The notes below the pieces were generated by a model that was not told the origin of the DNA, did not search any database, and saw nothing but the letters and a program-made list of their open reading frames with translations. Below, in pieces: positions 26,334 to 39,062 of a stretch of DNA of 64,000 bases. This DNA is from Thermococcus celer Vu 13 = JCM 8558 (lineage in GTDB: Archaea > Methanobacteriota_B > Thermococci > Thermococcales > Thermococcaceae): NCBI RefSeq assembly GCF_002214365.1, contig NZ_CP014854.1:310001-374000 (forward strand), in the 5' to 3' direction. The first letter of the stretch is position 1, and each line of letters begins with the position of its first letter. A program made the translations under genes and the position numbers.

Positions 26334-26696
26334 TTAAATCATTGCATTCAACGGGGGAAGCCCCTGATTACTGGCCAGGAATTCCATTCTATCCTCCTTC
26401 CTTTTTCCCCTTTGGAGAACCCGGATAAAAACTGATACGACTATCTCCTTCTTTCCGATTTTGATCTCGGCGTGAAGTTCCTGAACGCCCCGGGAAAGCA
26501 GATATGGGCTGATCTTGAATTTTTTAGAGGCATCCAGTATCTCAAGACCGATAACTCCAGGCTTGGAGTTAATCCTACCCATATCAAGAATTATATCATC
26601 CAGCTGGACGGAGCTTTCGTATTCCCCCTCGGGGATCCTCACAAAGAGGGAATCCCCCAGCGGGTCGTAATCGATTATCTTCACATTATTTTCCAT
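26334..26696 (-). CDS. DUF2283 domain protein, probable antitoxin
   Basis: A 120-residue protein. The segment VKIIDYDPLGDSLFVRIPEG and the later GVIGLEILDASKKF match the small beta-rich DUF2283 domain, which commonly pairs with DUF4258 genes. The C-terminal 50 residues are a Lys/Arg-rich beta/helical extension. Its start overlaps the DUF4258 frame by 11 bases. A role as antitoxin to the upstream gene is inferred from pairing; no biochemical role is established. Confidence 0.7.
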   Translation of the reverse strand: MENNVKIIDYDPLGDSLFVRIPEGEYESSVQLDDIILDMGRINSKPGVIGLEILDASKKFKISPYLLSRGVQELHAEIKIGKKEIVVSVFIRVLQRGKRKEDRMEFLASNQGLPPLNAMI

Positions 26697-27006
26697 CTTC
26701 CCTCATCCTCCGTCTCTTCTCCTGCAGGTACGCTGTTATTAGAGTCAGGCGGACTTTACTTTTAAACTGTCGGGCTTTAACCACGATCACTAAATCCTTG
26801 TCTCCGTCTAACGAATAATAAAGGAGGAACTTCTCCCCGATCTCATCCTGCTGAATTATCCCCACGATCCCCTGGGGATTAGTGAACACCCTTCGTATCC
26901 AGTCGTGGGGAATATCCCTGCCAGCCAGGCGATTTTGAAAATGAACGGTTTCTATGAACTCAACGTTCTTTGAATGGATGAGTTTCATGAGCTGATAGGG
27001 ATTCAT
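26686..27006 (-). CDS. DUF4258 domain protein, probable toxin
   Basis: A 106-residue basic protein. FIETVHFQNRLAGRDIPHDW with KFLLYYSLDGDKDLVIVVKA fits DUF4258, a small domain with a conserved His near the N-terminus (VHFQNR) that resembles RelE-like toxins in size and arrangement. GAGGGCGG precedes ATG 27006 and a TATA-like CTTTTTTAAGATT (minus strand, about 27036-27045) lies upstream. The order, toxin first then DUF2283, is the usual one. Toxicity is an inference. Confidence 0.65.
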   Translation of the reverse strand: MNPYQLMKLIHSKNVEFIETVHFQNRLAGRDIPHDWIRRVFTNPQGIVGIIQQDEIGEKFLLYYSLDGDKDLVIVVKARQFKSKVRLTLITAYLQEKRRRMREDGK

Positions 27007-27127
27007 CCGCCCTCACTACGTTCATCAGAGAAGAATCTTAAAAAAGTTACGGGAAGAGGATTTGCTTTTATCTCGCTTGGATATACCCCAACAGTGAACT
27101 TTTAAACCCCCCTTCAATTCTTTCTCC

Positions 27128-27943
27128 ATGGCGGGAAGAATCGGCATCATCTTCGACATGGACGGCGTCCTCTACCGGGGAAGCGAGCCGGTCGAGGGGG
27201 CGAGGGAGCTCGTAAGGTTCCTCAAAGAAAATGGAATTCCTTTCATCTTCCTCACCAACAACTCCACCAAGGACCCGGCAATGTACCGGGAAAAGCTACT
27301 CTCGATGGGCATCGACGTTCCGGAGGAGGCCATAGTCACCTCGGGTCTGGCCACGAGGCTGTACATGGAGGGGCACTTCGAACCCGGGAAGGTCTTCGTG
27401 GTCGGCGGGAAAGGGCTCCGCATGGAGATGGAGAGACTGGGCTGGGGTGTAATCGACGTCGATGGGGCCAGAAACGGCCTTTGGAGGGAGGTGAAGTACG
27501 TCGTCGTGGGTCTCGACCCCGATTTAACCTACGAAAAGCTCAAGTACGCGGCGCTGGCGATAAGGGACGGGGCGAAGTTCATAGGCACGAACCCCGACAC
27601 CACGTATCCGGCCGAGGAAGGGCTCTACCCAGGAGCCGGTTCAATAATAGCCGCCCTGAAGGCCTCGACCGGAGTTGAACCCCTGATAATCGGCAAGCCC
27701 AACGAACCGGCCTACGAGGTGGCCAAGGGCAAGCTCGATGCAGAGGAGGTCTGGATGGTCGGGGACAGGCTGGACACGGACATAGCCTTCGCCAGGCGCT
27801 TCGGCATGAAGGCGATACTGGTCCTGACCGGTGTGAGCACCCTGAAGGACGTTGAGGAAACCGGGATAAAGCCCGATCTCGCGCTGCCGAGCGTCAGGGA
27901 GCTCCTCGACTACCTAAAGGTGACACTGGGGGCCCCTAAATGA
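27128..27943 (+). CDS. HAD-superfamily phosphatase (NagD / 4-nitrophenylphosphatase type)
   Basis: A 271-residue HAD-IIA phosphatase. Motif I is FDMDGVLYRG with the nucleophile Asp, motif II is FLTNNSTKDP, the motif III Lys is in IIGKPNEPAYE, and motif IV is MVGDRLDTDIAFA. The long insert between motifs II and III is the type IIA cap. It hydrolyses small phosphate esters; the physiological substrate is unknown. A TATA-like ACTTTTAAACC (about 27096-27106) lies about 27 bases before ATG 27128 and no ribosome site is visible, so the message is probably leaderless. It overlaps the ferritin-like gene by four bases. Confidence 0.9.
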   Translation: MAGRIGIIFDMDGVLYRGSEPVEGARELVRFLKENGIPFIFLTNNSTKDPAMYREKLLSMGIDVPEEAIVTSGLATRLYMEGHFEPGKVFVVGGKGLRMEMERLGWGVIDVDGARNGLWREVKYVVVGLDPDLTYEKLKYAALAIRDGAKFIGTNPDTTYPAEEGLYPGAGSIIAALKASTGVEPLIIGKPNEPAYEVAKGKLDAEEVWMVGDRLDTDIAFARRFGMKAILVLTGVSTLKDVEETGIKPDLALPSVRELLDYLKVTLGAPK

Positions 27944-28374
27944 AACTCGAGGAGCTCCTTGAGAGGCTGATATGGCAGGAGAACGAGCTTTACAACCTCC
28001 ACAAGCTCGGCGAGACCTTCGCGGCCTTCGAGAAGCCGAAACTCGTTGAGACCTTCCAGCTGATGGCGGAGGAGGAGCTGAGGCATCGAAAAACCCTCGA
28101 AGGGATGCTCTCAGGGGGAATCCTGGAGAAAACCGCGGTCATAGACTACCTCGAGAGCCTCTCCCTCGAGCCCATGCTGGGCGATGAGCGGGCGGAGCCG
28201 AAGAGCCTCGAGGAGCTGATCCTCGAAGCCCTCGTGAGAGAGAAGCACGCCTACGAGCTCTACACGAGGCTCGCCGGTATCCTGGACGGTTCCCTCAAGC
28301 ACATCTTCAAGATGATGGCCGGAGAGGAGCTCAAACACGCCTACCGGCTCAGGATAATCTACGAGGCCCTTTGA
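27940..28374 (+). CDS. Ferritin-like / rubrerythrin-type diiron protein
   Basis: A 144-residue four-helix protein. Glu and E-x-x-H-type iron ligands recur at the expected places: ENELYNLHKLGE in helix 1, AEEELRHRKTLE in helix 2, REKHAYELYTR in helix 3 and AGEELKHAYRL in helix 4. No rubredoxin domain is present. Likely roles are peroxide reduction or iron handling. It is coupled by ATGA to the HAD phosphatase gene. The 190 bases after it hold only the next promoter. Confidence 0.85.
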   Translation: MKLEELLERLIWQENELYNLHKLGETFAAFEKPKLVETFQLMAEEELRHRKTLEGMLSGGILEKTAVIDYLESLSLEPMLGDERAEPKSLEELILEALVREKHAYELYTRLAGILDGSLKHIFKMMAGEELKHAYRLRIIYEAL

Positions 28375-28533
28375 CGTTGAGATAAATTATCGGACATCCG
28401 CCTTTTTTATCCGGTTACCCTCAAGGCAAAGTTTAGGGCACGTATTCGTCATCTCGGCGACTCGGATAGGGGTAAGGTATATGTAGGAGTGGTCGGCATG
28501 GATTCTTACTGATGCTTTTACCAACAATGGCAA

Positions 28534-32605
<4,072 letters not shown>

Positions 32606-32634
32606 TTCTCTTCTTTACGTTCCCCATCTTTTCT

Positions 32635-32667
32635 TTGACATATCTCTGTCAAGATAGGCTTTTTAAG
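32635..32667 (+). promoter_or_regulatory. Promoter of the phosphoribosyltransferase gene with an adjacent inverted repeat
   Basis: TTGACA (32635-32640) and TGTCAA (32647-32652) form a perfect 6-base inverted repeat with a 6-base spacer, ending seven bases before the TATA-like CTTTTTAAG (32659-32667). This is a fitting place for a regulator that blocks or recruits the transcription machinery. The gene's ribosome site, GGAGGTG, lies at about 32735. It could also be part of a 3' structure of the upstream gene. The regulator is not known. Confidence 0.4.
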
Positions 32668-32745
32668 TCCTGGAGTTTAACTTCCACCCATCAGCCAAAG
32701 CCTTAAGTTATCACCCTCAAACTCACGCTATTCGGAGGTGTTGGA

Positions 32746-33207
32746 ATGGACAAGATCTACCTCACCTGGTGGCAGGTGGACAGGGCGATATTCGCGCTCG
32801 CCGATCACCTGAGGGAGTACGGGCCGGACGTGATAGTTGGCGTCGCGAGGGGCGGCCTGATTCCGGCCGTTAGGCTCAGCCACGTGCTCGGCGACGTCGA
32901 GGTCAGGGTCATAGACGTGAAGTTCTACAAGGACATCGAGGAGAGGATGGAGAGGCCGGTGATAACGATCCCGCTCCACGGTTCGCTCGAGGGAAAGAGG
33001 GTCGTCGTGGTCGATGACGTCAGCGACACGGGGAAGACCCTCGAGGTCGTCATAGACGAGGTTCGGAAAAAGGGGGCGAGCGACGTCAAGGTCGCCTGCC
33101 TCAGCATGAAGCCCTGGACGAAGGTCGTTCCCGACTTCTACGTCTTCAGGACGGACAAGTGGGTGGTCTTCCCCTGGGAGGAGTTCCCGGTCGTTGTTAG
33201 GGAGTGA
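32746..33207 (+). CDS. Purine phosphoribosyltransferase (xanthine-guanine type)
   Basis: A 153-residue type I phosphoribosyltransferase that salvages a purine base using PRPP. The PRPP motif is VVVVDDVSDTGKTL, with the GVARGGLIP loop earlier and a C-terminal W-VFPWEE segment seen in the archaeal xanthine/guanine/hypoxanthine group. Full length for the family. Base preference cannot be set by eye. It has its own promoter and stands alone. Confidence 0.85.
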   Translation: MDKIYLTWWQVDRAIFALADHLREYGPDVIVGVARGGLIPAVRLSHVLGDVEVRVIDVKFYKDIEERMERPVITIPLHGSLEGKRVVVVDDVSDTGKTLEVVIDEVRKKGASDVKVACLSMKPWTKVVPDFYVFRTDKWVVFPWEEFPVVVRE

Positions 33208-33322
33208 GCTTTCCTTTTTTCCTTCGTGGTTGCATGGTCATGCAACGCCCTTACTCGGATTTCTTTTGGATGGTTCTAACTCCAAAACCCAACTCCGAAT
33301 AAGTTTATGCTCTCGGAGAGAA

Positions 33323-33616
33323 ATGTTCGTTTACTTCCTCTTTCTTTTTGCACTGGCATTCATGGACTTCCCGCGGGAGGTCAACCGCCAGTGGATGTGG
33401 GTTCAAATAGGCGGGACAGTTTTCATGTTCGTGCTCGGTGGGTACTTCGATGGAAACGTTCCGAAGGGTGAAATGATAGCGGTGGGGGTCTACACCCTCC
33501 TGTGGCTGGCTCTGTCGTTCCCCATCCATCTGGAGCGGATGTACTTCTCGTTACCGGGCCTCCTCATCGAGCTAATCGTGGTGCTCCTCGTTGAAAAGTT
33601 CCCCGGAGTGCGTTGA
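33323..33616 (+). CDS. Small membrane protein of unknown function
   Basis: About 97 residues with three to four hydrophobic segments ([59 protein letters not shown]). ATG 33323 is chosen because a TATA-like ATAAGTTTATGC (about 33299-33310) lies about 20-25 bases before it and no ribosome site is seen; the in-frame codons upstream look non-coding. No family recognised. The preceding 115 bases hold only a T-rich stretch after the phosphoribosyltransferase gene and this promoter. Confidence 0.6.
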   Translation: MFVYFLFLFALAFMDFPREVNRQWMWVQIGGTVFMFVLGGYFDGNVPKGEMIAVGVYTLLWLALSFPIHLERMYFSLPGLLIELIVVLLVEKFPGVR

Positions 33617-33668
33617 GAAGACACGAAACCCCTTTAACCCCCCACCCCAACCTTTTTTCGGTGGTGCC

Positions 33669-34223
33669 ATGAGGGCGTTCATAGCTATAGACGTTAGCGA
33701 CGAGGTCCGCGACAACCTCGTCAGGGCCCAGGAGAGGATCGGGAACAGGGCCGCGAGGATAAAGTTCGTTGAGAGGGAGAACTTCCACGTAACCCTCAAG
33801 TTCCTCGGGGAGATAGACGACGCCCAAGCGGAGGAGGTCAAGGAGGCTTTGAAGGAGATCGCCAAGAAACACAGGAAGCACAGCGCGAGGGTCAGAGGGA
33901 TAGGCGTCTTCCCGAACCCGAACTACGTCCGCGTGATCTGGGCCGGGGTGGAGAACGACGAGGGGATAAGGGCGATAGCGAGGGACGTCGAGAGGGAGAT
34001 GAGGAGGCTGGGCTTCAAGAAGGACAAGGACTTCGTGGCACACATAACCATCGGCCGCGTCAAGTTCGTGAGGGACAAGCTCGAGCTCGCCATGGCCCTC
34101 AAGGAGCTCGCGAACGAGGACTTCGGTGAGTTCGAAGTTAACGCCATAGAGCTGAAGAAGAGCACGTTAACGCCGAAGGGACCGGTTTACGAAACGGTGG
34201 CGAGGTTCGAACTGACGGAGTGA
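33669..34223 (+). CDS. thpR: RNA 2',3'-cyclic phosphodiesterase (2H superfamily)
   Basis: A 184-residue 2H phosphoesterase with both H-x-T-x motifs, HVTLKFLG (H40) and HITIGR (H125), opening [14 protein letters not shown]. Family members hydrolyse 2',3'-cyclic phosphates to 2'-phosphates and join or open RNA ends, as in tRNA splicing intermediates. ATG 33669 follows GGTGGTGCC. It ends just before the CCA-adding enzyme gene; archaea often keep these two together, fitting a tRNA-processing operon. Confidence 0.93.
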   Translation: MRAFIAIDVSDEVRDNLVRAQERIGNRAARIKFVERENFHVTLKFLGEIDDAQAEEVKEALKEIAKKHRKHSARVRGIGVFPNPNYVRVIWAGVENDEGIRAIARDVEREMRRLGFKKDKDFVAHITIGRVKFVRDKLELAMALKELANEDFGEFEVNAIELKKSTLTPKGPVYETVARFELTE

Positions 34224-34228
34224 TCGTG

Positions 34229-35593
34229 ATGGACGTCGAGGCCGTTATCGCGGAAGTTCTTCCTCGGATACGACCAACCGATGAGGAGAGGGCCTTCGTT
34301 GAAGGGCTGATGGAGGAGCTTAAAATCATCGCGGAGGAGACCATCGAGGGGATGGGCCTCGACGCTAAGCCGTATTTCGTCGGCTCGCTCGCTAAGGACA
34401 CCTACCTGGCGGGGGACCACGACGCAGACCTCTTCCTTGCGTTCCCGCTCGACGTTCCGCTCGAGGAGCTCAGGGAGACCGGTTTAAAACTCGGGAGGGC
34501 AATAGCGGAGAGGCTCGATTCCTATGAGGTGGCCTACGCCGAGCACCCCTACGTGCGGGCGAGCTACAGGGGTGTCAGCGTTGACCTCGTCCCGTGCTAC
34601 GACGTGAAAAGCTGGAGGGATGTGAAAACCGCCGTGGACCGCTCGATACTCCACACGGGGTGGGTTCTCGAAAACCTCAACGGAAGGAACGACGAGGTCC
34701 GGCTCCTCAAGAGGTTCCTCAAGGGGATCAACGCGTACGGCAGCGAGATACACGTGCGCGGGTTCTCGGGCTACCTCGCCGAGATTCTAATCATAGAACA
34801 CGGCTCCTTCCTCGAGGTTCTCGGGAAAGCGGACTTCATGCTGAGGCGGAAGATAATCGACCCCGGGAACTGGCTAAAGAGAGAGTACGAAATCGCCATG
34901 AAAACCGTGAGAAGGGAGATCGATGCTGACAGGCCCCTTATAGTCATGGACCCCGTCGACCCGAGGCGGAACGTCGCCGCCAACCTTGGCTGGGAGAGGT
35001 ACGGGGTTTTCTACTTCAAGGTGCGAGAGTTCATGGAGGAGCCCTCCGTAAGGTTCTTCTTCCCGGAAAGACCAAAAGCCGGGAACTACCTCGCCGAACT
35101 GAGGAGGAAGGGGACCCACCTCGTGACGTTACTCTTCGACGCACCCGGGATGATAGACGACCTCCTCATCCCCCAGCTTGAGAGGAGCGCGAGGGGCTTT
35201 GAGAGGGCCCTCTCCCGGGAGGGCTTCCGGGTTCTGGGGTGGGACGTCGGGAGGAAAGGGAAAGCCTTCATCATGCTCGAACTCGACAGGCGGGAACGGG
35301 AGAGGGTGGTGATAAAACCCGGCCCTGAGTTCTTCACGGTGAACGGGAGGGACTTCTACAGAAAGAACGGGCGGGTGTGGCTTAAGGGAAAGAGGCTGTT
35401 CGCGGAGAAGGCCGTAAAGGAGAACGTCGTGGACGTTATAGCCGAACTCCTGGAGAAAAATGGTGTGGCCCTCGGGAAGAACCTGCGAGCAAGCGTCAGA
35501 AACGCCGATGTTCTGTTAGACTACGTCCCGAAGGAGCTGGAGGACGAGGCCTACATCTTCGTGAGCAGGGAGAAGTGGAATCTGAAGGGGTGA
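34229..35593 (+). CDS. cca: CCA-adding enzyme (archaeal class I tRNA nucleotidyltransferase)
   Basis: A 454-residue enzyme that builds or repairs the 3' CCA of tRNA without a template. The nucleotidyltransferase site is FVGSLAKDTYLAGDHDADLF with the two metal-binding Asp, plus the third acidic residue in VSVDLVPCYD. The central domain has LKRFLKGINAYGSEIHVRGF and the C-terminal tail domain matches the archaeal length. ATG 34229 has GGAG eight bases upstream; GTG at 34220 or 34226 are alternatives. It is coupled to thpR. Confidence 0.95.
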   Translation: MDVEAVIAEVLPRIRPTDEERAFVEGLMEELKIIAEETIEGMGLDAKPYFVGSLAKDTYLAGDHDADLFLAFPLDVPLEELRETGLKLGRAIAERLDSYEVAYAEHPYVRASYRGVSVDLVPCYDVKSWRDVKTAVDRSILHTGWVLENLNGRNDEVRLLKRFLKGINAYGSEIHVRGFSGYLAEILIIEHGSFLEVLGKADFMLRRKIIDPGNWLKREYEIAMKTVRREIDADRPLIVMDPVDPRRNVAANLGWERYGVFYFKVREFMEEPSVRFFFPERPKAGNYLAELRRKGTHLVTLLFDAPGMIDDLLIPQLERSARGFERALSREGFRVLGWDVGRKGKAFIMLELDRRERERVVIKPGPEFFTVNGRDFYRKNGRVWLKGKRLFAEKAVKENVVDVIAELLEKNGVALGKNLRASVRNADVLLDYVPKELEDEAYIFVSREKWNLKG

Positions 35594-35599
35594 ATATGT

Positions 35600-35749
35600 T
35601 CAACGGAGGGACTCCCTTCCGATCCCCTTCCTCCCGGCGTCTTCGAGTATGCGCTTTATCCTGATGCATTCCTTCCCGCCGAGTTTGGTGGGCAGGTACA
35701 TCCATGGAGACCACTTCTCGCAGGAATCGTCCCGACTTCTCTCCGCCAC
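35600..35749 (-). CDS. Possible small protein of 49 residues, unknown function
   Basis: A short frame starting at GTG 35749 with a strong ribosome site (GGGGGTGATGGA) right before it and a TATA-like GCTTAAAAGTG (minus strand, about 35805-35815) about 60 bases upstream. The product is protein-like (CEKWSPWMYLPTKLGGKE, IRIKRILEDAGRKG) with a basic C-terminal helix. Signals and composition support a real gene; no homologue is known to me. The rest of 35594-35865 shows nothing else. Confidence 0.45.
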   Translation of the reverse strand: MAERSRDDSCEKWSPWMYLPTKLGGKECIRIKRILEDAGRKGIGRESLR

Positions 35750-35865
35750 TCCATCACCCCCACCTGACGAGCGGGACACAGGTATGCCCTGTAATATAGT
35801 CACTATCACTTTTAAGCATTAGGCCAACAAAATTAAGAAACCTAACGTATGGAAGGGCTGAATTT

Positions 35866-37593
35866 TCATAACCTGTGCTCGCACCATTCGCGGTTCTCCC
35901 ACTCGCCGTGAACTTCCCCCGGGATGTGTCCGGTGTCCGCCACAGCCCACTCGAAGTTGTAGGGCCCGATTAGGCCCCTTAGCTCGCCCTTAAGGTCCCG
36001 CTCTCCAACGTAAAGGGCCGCCCTCGTCACGACGTTGTAGCCGCTGGTGGGAACCTCTGACTTCAACGCCTCGAGCCACGCCTCTTCCTTCGTCTCCCAT
36101 CCCTCCATTGAGGGCATCGTCCCGAGGCCCCAGAGGTGGTACAGCCTATCGAAGTTGAGGAGCCTGAGGTAAGACTCGATGAAGAGGCTCTGGAGCTCGT
36201 CCCCCTCGAAGTACTCCATCAGCTCGATGAGGGCCTTCGCCATGACGGAGACGTTGCCGAAGGCCACGCGCGTGTCAAGGTTCTCCCAGAAGCGCGGGCA
36301 GGAGTGGTTCGATAGGAGCATCAGGTAGTAAACCCTGCCGAGCCTCAAGGCGTCTCTGTTGCCCGCGGCCGGTTCAAGGACGTAGTTGAGGGACGTTTCC
36401 ATTCCGAAGTAATCGTAGTAGTCCCTGAAGAAGACCCTCGCGTAGCGGACGAGGAACTCCTCCGCATCCGCGTTGAGCTCCTTGAGTCCCTTCAAAACTC
36501 CAAGTCTAACGGCCCTGTTCAGCTCCGCGAATAGGCGCGTGAAGGCGGCCTTCCAGAGCTGGGAGACCCTTCTGCCCTTCACCTCCCTCGCGAAGACCCT
36601 TCCGTCGGTTCTCCGGTAGCCCAGCCACCTCGCGTCGCTCGTCTTTCCGTCCGTGCTCAGGTCGAAGTAGTCGCTCCATGAGGAGTAGTCCTTGACCCCC
36701 ATCCCGAAGGAGCACTCGCCCTCGAGGCGTTTGAACCCGCCGGAGAGCTTTTTCCTCACGAACTCCATGGCCGAAACCCTCTCGACGCCCTCCCGCTCGA
36801 GCCCGTCCATCCAGCCGGCGAAGCGGTCGAGCTGGGCCGGGTTGCCGAGGAGGCTCTCGAGGTCGCTGGCGGTGAATAGGAGGTAGGGAACCCCGAGTTG
36901 CTCCTTGTAGTCATCGCGGTAGGAGAGCGTGGCCGAAACAAGACCGGGCACGTCGAGGGTGTTGAAGGCAAAGGCGTCGCTTATCCGCCACTCCCTGCCG
37001 AAGACGAAGGAGTCTCCGTAGCGGTTGCAGGAGTGCTTGGCCTGGGGGAGGTCGTAGAGAAGCTGTCTCTCGTCGAGGAGGAAGACGAGCTTTTTCCCCG
37101 TTGAGGACTCCACGATTCTGGCGCTTTTCCGGGTTATCACCGCCTCGGGGAGCCAGTAGCCAATTACATTCCTGTCCTCGATCAGCGGGGCGTAGAAGTC
37201 GAAGGAGACCTTAGCGAGAATCCCCTGCTCGAATTCGTCGAGGTGGGGAACTATCGGGTGGAATGGAGTAGTCGGCACGGCGTCGAACCTTTGAAGGAGC
37301 TCAACCGCGTCCTCGAAGGCGCGTTTGTGATAGCGGAGGAGCATTAGGAAGGTGAAGGGCTCGATGTCCACGCTGACCCCCTTCATGCGCGAGAGCGTGT
37401 CCGCGATGTGCTCGTAGGAGTAGAGCATCGCCCTCGTCCAGTTCTCACCTTTGACCTCCTCCCCCCGGATCTTCACGGCGACGGGACTTCTCCTCTCCTC
37501 GTACTCTACCGGCCTGCTCCCGTCACCGTCGTGGACGTGAACTATATCGCCCGGCTGGTAGGCGTGGAAGTGGTGAGCGTACTTCATGAACAT
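35866..37593 (-). CDS. Glycoside hydrolase family 57 enzyme
   Basis: A 575-residue GH57 protein acting on alpha-glucans. The N-terminal family motif is HHFHAYQPGD. The nucleophile-position Glu is E150 in GYWLPEAV, and LLDERQLL (D174) sits where later acidic catalytic residues are expected, though that assignment is tentative. No signal peptide is seen, so it is probably cytoplasmic and involved in glycogen or maltodextrin turnover; GH57 includes amylases, branching enzymes and glucanotransferases, and its specificity is not resolved here. Start at ATG 37593 (GGTGA upstream) or ATG 37587. Confidence 0.85.
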   Translation of the reverse strand: MFMKYAHHFHAYQPGDIVHVHDGDGSRPVEYEERRSPVAVKIRGEEVKGENWTRAMLYSYEHIADTLSRMKGVSVDIEPFTFLMLLRYHKRAFEDAVELLQRFDAVPTTPFHPIVPHLDEFEQGILAKVSFDFYAPLIEDRNVIGYWLPEAVITRKSARIVESSTGKKLVFLLDERQLLYDLPQAKHSCNRYGDSFVFGREWRISDAFAFNTLDVPGLVSATLSYRDDYKEQLGVPYLLFTASDLESLLGNPAQLDRFAGWMDGLEREGVERVSAMEFVRKKLSGGFKRLEGECSFGMGVKDYSSWSDYFDLSTDGKTSDARWLGYRRTDGRVFAREVKGRRVSQLWKAAFTRLFAELNRAVRLGVLKGLKELNADAEEFLVRYARVFFRDYYDYFGMETSLNYVLEPAAGNRDALRLGRVYYLMLLSNHSCPRFWENLDTRVAFGNVSVMAKALIELMEYFEGDELQSLFIESYLRLLNFDRLYHLWGLGTMPSMEGWETKEEAWLEALKSEVPTSGYNVVTRAALYVGERDLKGELRGLIGPYNFEWAVADTGHIPGEVHGEWENREWCEHRL

Positions 37594-37719
37594 CTTTATT
37601 CACCGCTGGTGATACATCCCCGTCCCTTATCTAAGTTTCGCAGGAAAAGAAGGGCATCTTTACCCATAAATGCCCGATAGGTTAATAAAGGTGTGCATCC
37701 AAATCACGACGGTGGAATG

Positions 37720-38028
37720 ATGGAGCGCGAACTCAGGAGAATTCTGGGTGAGGAGCTGGCCAACTACCTCGAGCTCATGAGGGCAAAGGTGGCCTTCGCC
37801 GAGGAGCTCTACGGGATAAAGATGAACTACGTGCCGCTCATCACGGAAGGCGATATAGTCGTCCTCGACAAGAACGATGGAAAGGTCAAATGGCTCAAAA
37901 CCAAAAGACCGCTCACCACGGAGGAGTTTCGGGCACTGGCGGATAGGATAAAGGAGAACCTCGAGAGCGGTTTCGTCGAGATGCTCCTCGCGATGAACAT
38001 GGAGTGCGTCAACGGGCCTGGTGAGTAA
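37720..38028 (+). CDS. Conserved-looking small protein of unknown function
   Basis: A 102-residue acidic, helical cytoplasmic protein (MERELRRILGEELANYLELM, AFAEELYGIKMNYVPLITEG, DGKVKWLKTKRPLTTEEF). ATG 37720 is chosen because GGTGG sits four bases before it; ATG 37717 is equally in frame. A TATA-like GTTAATAAAGG (about 37681) lies upstream. No domain recognised. It stands alone between the GH57 gene (divergent) and the EamA gene. Confidence 0.65.
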   Translation: MERELRRILGEELANYLELMRAKVAFAEELYGIKMNYVPLITEGDIVVLDKNDGKVKWLKTKRPLTTEEFRALADRIKENLESGFVEMLLAMNMECVNGPGE

Positions 38029-38073
38029 TTCAAGTTACGACATCGCATCCCAGAATGGGCCCACGGGTCTTCA

Positions 38074-38120
38074 CGAGGGCGGCGTTTCGTTTCTGATTGA
38101 CCGCCTTGAGGCGGCCCTCG
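38074..38120. repeat. GC-rich inverted repeat, possible structured RNA or terminator
   Basis: CGAGGGC (38074-38080) pairs perfectly with GCCCTCG (38114-38120), and inside it CCGCCT-TG-AGGCGG (38101-38114) is a second perfect inverted repeat. The two share a base at the edge, so they are alternative folds or a forked structure. It lies between two plus-strand genes, after the stop at 38028 and before the TATA box (CTTATAAAT, about 38151-38159) of the EamA gene. It may be a transcript end, a small RNA or chance. Confidence 0.3.
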
Positions 38121-38180
38121 GTAATCTTGGAGGTAGCTCCGGGGGTAGTCCTTATAAATCCCCGGGGCTCATGTGGCGTG

Positions 38181-39008
38181 ATGGACCGCTCGGAACTCAT
38201 ACTGCTCGGCATCACGGCGATATGGGGCTCCACGTTCCCGGCGATGAAGGTTAGCCTCGACTATCTGCCGCCGATACTCTTCTTAGCCTACCGCTTCGGC
38301 GTCGCCTCCCTCCTCATGCTCCTGCTCTTCAGATCGAGGATCCTTCGGAGGGAAACCCTGAGGGAGGGCTTTCTCCTCGGGCTCACCCTCTTCTTCGGCC
38401 ACGGCTTCCAGATAGTCGGCCTCAAGTACACGACGGCGTCCAACTCCGCCTTCATCACCTCGCTCTACGTCGTCTTCACGCCCTTCATCGCCTACCTCCT
38501 GCTCGGGGAGAAACTCAAGCCGAGGGACCTTCTTTCGCTCGCGATAGCCCTAACAGGCCTCTATCTAATCTCCGGGGCCACTTTAAACTTCAACCGTGGC
38601 GATCTGCTCACGGTCCTCTGCGCCATCAGCTTCGCCTTCCAGATAGTCCTCGTCCAGCGCTTCGGCGAGAAGGATTACCTCAGCCTGTCCTTCTGGCAGA
38701 TAACGTGGAACTTCGTCTTTTCGCTGGTCTTTGCGGCCCTATTTGAGCCGTTCACCCTTCCCCACGCCCCGCTTCCCTGGGTCGGGGTGCTGTACACGGC
38801 AATCTTCGCCACCGTGCTGACGTTCACCCTTCAGGTAAAGTACCAGCGGAACACCAACGCGCACAGGGCGGCGCTGATATACTCGGCCGAGCCGATATTC
38901 GGCTACGTAACGTCGTTCCTAACGATAGGGGAGGTCCTAAGCGCCAAGGGCTACCTCGGAGCGTTCCTGATACTGGTGGGAATATGGAACGAGATACGAA
39001 AACAATAG
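38181..39008 (+). CDS. EamA/DMT-superfamily transporter
   Basis: A 275-residue protein with about ten membrane helices in two EamA repeats. The start SELILLGITAIWGSTFPAMK and the mid-protein FGHGFQIVGLKYTTASNSAF followed by ITSLYVVFTPF are typical of drug/metabolite exporters. Substrate unknown. ATG 38181 follows a TATA box, CTTATAAAT, by about 22-30 bases with little ribosome signal, so a leaderless or very short-leader message is likely. Confidence 0.88.
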   Translation: MDRSELILLGITAIWGSTFPAMKVSLDYLPPILFLAYRFGVASLLMLLLFRSRILRRETLREGFLLGLTLFFGHGFQIVGLKYTTASNSAFITSLYVVFTPFIAYLLLGEKLKPRDLLSLAIALTGLYLISGATLNFNRGDLLTVLCAISFAFQIVLVQRFGEKDYLSLSFWQITWNFVFSLVFAALFEPFTLPHAPLPWVGVLYTAIFATVLTFTLQVKYQRNTNAHRAALIYSAEPIFGYVTSFLTIGEVLSAKGYLGAFLILVGIWNEIRKQ

Positions 39009-39062
39009 AGAAATAATGGAAGAAAAGAGGAGTAAGTTAAAAAGACCAAAACGCGGTTTCCT

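Noticed and set aside
28375-28533. Possible non-coding RNA before the ribonucleotide reductase
   Set aside because: I looked for C/D-box or tRNA-like patterns and found none; only promoter elements are visible.
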